Shown one piece after another: positions 16,738 through 17,972 of a DNA stretch of 17,972 bases (position 1 is the first letter of the stretch; every line of letters begins with the position of its first letter). The notes below the pieces were generated by a model. That model worked only from the letters and a program-made list of their open reading frames with translations. It was not told the origin of the DNA and made no database searches. Location: contig QFOT01000027.1 in assembly GCA_003241285.1 (NCBI GenBank), forward strand, positions 1 through 17,972, written 5' to 3'. The translations under genes and the position numbers were made by a program. The stretch comes from Micavibrio aeruginosavorus (GTDB taxonomy: Bacteria > Pseudomonadota > Alphaproteobacteria > Micavibrionales > Micavibrionaceae).

Positions 16738-17972
16738 ATGGCACGCGAATATCCATTAGACCTCTACCGTAACTTCGGAATTATGGCTCACATCGATGCG
16801 GGTAAAACAACCTGTACTGAGCGCGTTCTGTATTACACAGGTAAGTCCCACAAAATCGGCGAGGTGCACGAAGGTGCGGCGACGATGGACTGGATGGAGC
16901 AGGAGCAGGAGCGTGGTATTACAATTACCTCTGCTGCGACGACTACTTTCTGGGAAGGCCCGAAAGATGGTATTACCAAAGGCCAGAAGTGCCGCTTCAA
17001 CATTATTGATACACCTGGACACGTTGACTTCACAATTGAAGTCGAGCGTTCCCTCCGCGTTCTCGACGGCGCTGTCTGCCTTCTTGATGGTAACCAGGGT
17101 GTTGAGCCGCAGACTGAAACTGTATGGCGCCAAGGCGACAAGTATAAAGTTCCGCGTATCATCTTCGCGAACAAAATGGATAAAATAGGTGCTAACTTTT
17201 ATGATTGCGTTGACTCCGTTCAAAAACGTCTCGGTATCAACCCGGTTGTTCTGAACCTGCCAATCGGCGCAGAATCCGAATTTGCCGGCGTTGTAGATCT
17301 TCTGAAAATGAAGGCCATTATCTGGTCGTCTGACGATCTTGGTGCGTCTTTCACTGAAACGGATATCCCGGCGGACCTCGTTGAGAAGGCCAAAGAATAC
17401 CGCGCGAAACTGGTTGACCAGGTTGTCGAGCAAGACGACGCGACGATGGAAGCTTACCTTGAAGGTAAGGAAATCGATATTCCAACGCTTAAAATGTGTA
17501 TCCGCAAAGGTACGATCAATTCGACGATCGTTGCCATGATGTGCGGTTCCGCATTCAAAAACAAAGGGGTTCAGACGCTGCTTGATGCTGTTGCTGACTT
17601 TCTCCCATCCCCAATTGATAAGGGTGCGGTTAAGGGCAAGAAAATCGACTCTGATGAGGACGATTCTCGTCCAATGACAGAAGATGCGCCGCTTTCCGCT
17701 CTTGCGTTCAAGATCATGAACGACCCGTTCGTCGGCTCTTTGACCTTCGCTCGTATTTACTCCGGTAAAATGGAAGCTGGTTCTTATGTCGTCAACACGG
17801 TTAAGGACAAAAAAGAGCGTATCGGTCGTATGCTCTTGATGCACGCGAATAATCGCGAAGAAATCAAAGAAGCTTATGCCGGTGATATCGTCGCGCTTGT
17901 TGGTCTGAAAGATACAACAACTGGCGACACGCTGTGCGATCCGGGCAAGCCAATCGTTCTTGAGCGTATGGA
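16738..17972 (+). CDS. fusA: Elongation factor G, 5' part (truncated by the window edge)
   Basis: EF-G is the GTPase that drives translocation and, with RRF, ribosome recycling. Translating from the ATG at 16738 gives 411 residues with no stop before the window ends, against about 690 for the whole protein. The GTPase motifs are in order: P-loop AHIDAGKT, switch I ending RGITITSAA, DTPGHVDF, NKMD and GSAFKNKG, followed by the start of domain II (PLSALAFKIMNDPFVGSLTFARIYSG). An acidic stretch (KKIDSDEDDSRPMTEDA) lies just before domain II. AGGA (16721-16724) with a purine-rich run precedes the start. It is the third gene of the str operon; tuf often follows, but that is outside the window. Confidence 0.98.
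   Translation, partial: MAREYPLDLYRNFGIMAHIDAGKTTCTERVLYYTGKSHKIGEVHEGAATMDWMEQEQERGITITSAATTTFWEGPKDGITKGQKCRFNIIDTPGHVDFTIEVERSLRVLDGAVCLLDGNQGVEPQTETVWRQGDKYKVPRIIFANKMDKIGANFYDCVDSVQKRLGINPVVLNLPIGAESEFAGVVDLLKMKAIIWSSDDLGASFTETDIPADLVEKAKEYRAKLVDQVVEQDDATMEAYLEGKEIDIPTLKMCIRKGTINSTIVAMMCGSAFKNKGVQTLLDAVADFLPSPIDKGAVKGKKIDSDEDDSRPMTEDAPLSALAFKIMNDPFVGSLTFARIYSGKMEAGSYVVNTVKDKKERIGRMLLMHANNREEIKEAYAGDIVALVGLKDTTTGDTLCDPGKPIVLERM

Noticed and set aside
16756..17844. 362-codon open frame antisense to fusA
   Set aside because: It mirrors the codon bias of fusA, whose + strand frame has every GTPase motif. The antisense product is low-complexity and matches nothing.

Overview
The window is the ribosomal-protein and RNA-polymerase core of a bacterial chromosome, in the order rplK-rplA, rplJ-rplL, rpoB-rpoC, rpsL-rpsG-fusA, all on the + strand. 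RpoB, S7 (ending in the AFAHYRW signature), S12, L11 and EF-G look alphaproteobacterial by eye, and base composition is moderate. I cannot place the organism more finely; a deep-branching lineage (Rickettsiales- or Micavibrio-like) is only a guess.

Layout. 1-75: terminator of an upstream unit, probably nusG (not in the window). 76-336: a doubtful small ORF. 348-1669: rplK-rplA with its own promoter, an L1-type leader and a terminator. 1671-3549: accessory block of a putative alpha/beta-hydrolase-fold protein (+) converging on a cytosolic SGNH esterase (-). 3596-4782: rplJ-rplL with its own promoter, a long structured leader containing a terminator, and tandem terminators at the end. 4787-5245: an RNase H-fold gene (-). 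5404-14165: rpoB-rpoC with promoter, leader of about 190 nt and terminator. 14164-14928: a secreted SGNH hydrolase (-). 15030-15491: an unknown His-rich protein (+). 15568-17972: the str operon rpsL-rpsG-fusA, with fusA cut by the window edge.

The housekeeping cluster is therefore split into four separately promoted units, and accessory genes sit in the three gaps between them. Its four promoters look alike: a TTG-type -35, a spacer of 17-18 bp, a TATAAA or TATAGT -10, and a G+C-rich discriminator, as expected for growth-rate or stringent control. The rplK, rplJ and rpsL leaders are long and structured. The rplK leader resembles the 23S rRNA site for L1, and the rplJ leader can be drawn as an L10-controlled attenuator.

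I found no clearly new multi-gene system, CRISPR array, IS element, tRNA or rRNA. The most interesting material is the RNA regulation in the leaders, the three different putative esterase or hydrolase genes in the gaps, and the RNase H-like gene whose promoter would give a leaderless mRNA.
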